Part shown: in pieces, positions 62,598 through 64,000 of the stretch
Numbering within the stretch: the first letter of the stretch is position 1
Layout: each line of letters begins with the position of its first letter
Origin: an uncultured Eubacteriales bacterium
GTDB lineage: Bacteria > Bacillota > Clostridia > Oscillospirales > Acutalibacteraceae
Length of the DNA stretch: 64,000 bases
Reading direction: 5' to 3'
NCBI GenBank assembly: GCA_934456435.1
Contig: CAKSHH010000001.1
Span: 186,001 to 250,000 of the forward strand
Translations under genes and position numbers: made by a program
The notes under the pieces: generated by a model
What the model was told of the DNA's origin: nothing
What the model saw: only the letters and a program-made list of their open reading frames with translations
Database searches by the model: none

Positions 62598-63932
62598 ATG
62601 TCTTACGTTGATGAAGTAATTAAACAGGTTATTGAACAGAATCCGATGGAATATGAATTTCATCAGGCGGTCAGGGAGGTTCTTGAATCGCTCAGAGTCG
62701 TGATAGAGAAAAATGAAGAAAAATATCGAAAGGACGCGCTTCTTGAAAGGCTTGTTAATCCCGAAAGACAGATTAAGTTCCGTGTTCCGTGGATCGACGA
62801 TAAAGGTCAGGTACATATCAACACGGGTTACAGAGTTCAGTTCAACAGCGCTATCGGACCGTACAAGGGCGGCTTGCGTCTGCATCCGTCCGTCAATCTC
62901 GGTATTATCAAATTCCTTGGTTTTGAGCAGATTTTCAAGAACAGCCTTACAGGTCTGCCGATAGGCGGCGGCAAGGGCGGCTCCGACTTTGATCCAAAGG
63001 GTAAGTCGGACCGCGAGATAATGTCTTTCTGCCAGAGCTTTATGACCGAGCTTTGCAAATATATCGGCGCGGATACCGATATTCCGGCAGGCGATATAGG
63101 CACGGGAGCAAGGGAGATAGGCTACCTCTTCGGACAGTATAAGAGAATCAGAAGCCTTTTTGAGGGCGTCATAACAGGTAAAGGACTTTCTTACGGCGGT
63201 TCGCTTGCAAGAACCGAGGCGACGGGCTACGGCTTGCTTTATATCACCGATGAAATGCTCAAGTGCAACGGAATCGACATCAAGGGCAAGACCGTTTCTG
63301 TTTCGGGTTCGGGCAATGTTGCGATATATGCGATTGAAAAGGCTGAGGAGCTCGGAGCAAAGGTAATTACGGCGTCCGATTCGACAGGCTGGGTATATGA
63401 TCCCGACGGAATCGACGTTGCGGCGCTCAAGGAAATCAAGGAGGTCAACCGCGCAAGACTGACGGAGTACAAGAAATACCGTCCAAATTCGGAATACTAT
63501 GAGGGTAAGGGCGTTTGGAGCGTAAAGACGGATATTGCGCTTCCGTGTGCAACGCAGAATGAGCTTGACCTTGAGGACGCAAGACTGCTTGTGGATAACG
63601 GCGTAATTGCAGTTGCCGAGGGCGCCAATATGCCGACAACACTTGACGCCACGGAGCATCTCCAGAAATCGGGAGTGCTTTTCCTGCCGGGCAAAGCAGC
63701 CAATGCAGGCGGAGTAGCAACGTCCGCTCTTGAAATGTCGCAGAACAGCGAGCGTTACAGTTGGTCATTTGAAAAGGCAAATTCAACACTCAAAAATATA
63801 ATGGTCGATATTTTCCACAACATCGACGACGCGGCAGCAAAATACGGACTTGATAAGAACTATGTTGCCGGTGCGAACATTGCAGGCTTTGAAAAGGTTG
63901 CCGACGCAATGAACGCTCAGGGTATAGTATAA
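62598..63932 (+). CDS. gdhA: Glutamate dehydrogenase, NADP-type hexameric
   Basis: 444 residues, the usual length. Substrate segment YKGGLRLHPSVNLGIIKFL, catalytic LPIGGGKGGSDFDPKGKS, and the Rossmann motif VSVSGSGNVAIYAIEKA. It makes glutamate from 2-oxoglutarate and ammonia in the cytosol, a main nitrogen entry in gut anaerobes. ATG 62598 follows GGAGGAG. The cofactor (NADPH) is inferred from family. A terminator-like leader hairpin precedes it. Confidence 0.95.
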   Translation: MSYVDEVIKQVIEQNPMEYEFHQAVREVLESLRVVIEKNEEKYRKDALLERLVNPERQIKFRVPWIDDKGQVHINTGYRVQFNSAIGPYKGGLRLHPSVNLGIIKFLGFEQIFKNSLTGLPIGGGKGGSDFDPKGKSDREIMSFCQSFMTELCKYIGADTDIPAGDIGTGAREIGYLFGQYKRIRSLFEGVITGKGLSYGGSLARTEATGYGLLYITDEMLKCNGIDIKGKTVSVSGSGNVAIYAIEKAEELGAKVITASDSTGWVYDPDGIDVAALKEIKEVNRARLTEYKKYRPNSEYYEGKGVWSVKTDIALPCATQNELDLEDARLLVDNGVIAVAEGANMPTTLDATEHLQKSGVLFLPGKAANAGGVATSALEMSQNSERYSWSFEKANSTLKNIMVDIFHNIDDAAAKYGLDKNYVAGANIAGFEKVADAMNAQGIV

Positions 63933-63981
63933 GGACGATTCGTACAAGTTGCCTGACATTTACCGATTGGAGGGAATGACT

Positions 63982-64000
63982 GTGAAGTTTACAAAGATGC
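63982..64000 (+). CDS. dapF: Start of a probable diaminopimelate epimerase gene (3' end outside window)
   Basis: GGAGGG (63969-63974) is 7 bases before GTG 63982, which reads (M)KFTKM to the end of the window. MKFTKM is the typical beginning of DapF (MKFTKMxGxGND). Only six residues are visible, so the call is tentative. It starts about 50 bases after gdhA. If right, the cell has a separate DapF besides the CarB-fused degenerate copy. ATG 63976 in the same frame is too close to the ribosome site. Confidence 0.45.

Noticed and set aside
62352..63659. 435-codon open frame on the minus strand opposite gdhA
   Set aside because: It lies wholly across gdhA, has no ribosome site, no recognisable family and the low-complexity look of an antisense shadow caused by codon bias.
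1..64000. CRISPR arrays, insertion sequences, prophage genes, tRNA or rRNA genes
   Set aside because: Looked for regularly spaced repeats, transposase motifs, phage structural genes and tRNA-like TTCGAA loops in intergenic DNA; none was convincing.

Overview
The window looks like chromosomal DNA of an anaerobic gut or rumen member of the Clostridia, in the Oscillospiraceae/Ruminococcaceae range. This is an inference. It rests on Firmicutes-type AGGAGG ribosome sites and TTGACA/TATAAT promoters, a T-box leader, a CIRCE operator, a bile salt hydrolase, the [FeFe]-hydrogenase maturase HydE with its TM1266-type partner, an NADP-type glutamate dehydrogenase, many intracellular glycan-degrading enzymes, and short interspersed palindromes of the kind common in these genomes. 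No insertion sequence, prophage, CRISPR array, rRNA or tRNA gene was recognised.

Layout. 1-2 kb: end of an inositol operon (iolA, iolG) and a tiny XRE regulator bracketed by two copies of one hairpin. 2-8.4 kb: htpG under a perfect CIRCE site, an ABC-F ATPase, an MGH1/GH63-like glycosidase and a TIM-barrel sugar isomerase. 8.4-11.3 kb: a T-box leader, a second structured leader, and one long gene fusing an XRE-cupin regulator to an acyl-CoA synthetase. 11.3-14.7 kb: ECF sigma factor, probable anti-sigma factor, and a GH127-like enzyme. 14.8-20.5 kb: acpP-proS, dusB, bile salt hydrolase and MATE exporter. 20.6-22.6 kb: an AT-rich, repeat-laden stretch with poorly conserved small proteins. 22.6-31.5 kb: argG-argH, then argF-carA-carB, where carB carries a diaminopimelate-epimerase-like tail that has lost a catalytic cysteine. 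31.5-39.3 kb: HAD phosphatase, a large XRE protein divergent from a zinc-ribbon membrane protein, and an amino-acid ABC transporter operon ending in an LCAT-like secreted esterase. 39.3-45.3 kb: HAD phosphatase, an OYE-type Fe-S flavoenzyme, and a three-gene unit of two membrane proteins (the first DUF5058-like) plus an M20 peptidase. 45.4-51.8 kb: the str operon (rpsL-rpsG-fusA-tuf) and two tandem MgtC paralogues. 51.8-60.9 kb: carbohydrate genes (Gfo/Idh dehydrogenase, thioesterase, GH110-like beta-helix enzyme, GH38 mannosidase, iolB, TIM-barrel isomerase). 61-64 kb: hydE with a TM1266-type regulator, gdhA, and the first codons of what looks like a genuine dapF.

How it fits together. The organism appears to scavenge host and plant glycans, inositol and bile-salt conjugates, to fix ammonia through GDH, and to make arginine. 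The most distinctive features are (i) a T-box-controlled acyl-CoA synthetase fused to its own putative regulator, which would fit amino-acid synthesis by activating and reductively carboxylating short acids, and (ii) the CarB-DapF-like fusion, whose epimerase half looks catalytically dead while an apparently normal dapF starts at the end of the window.
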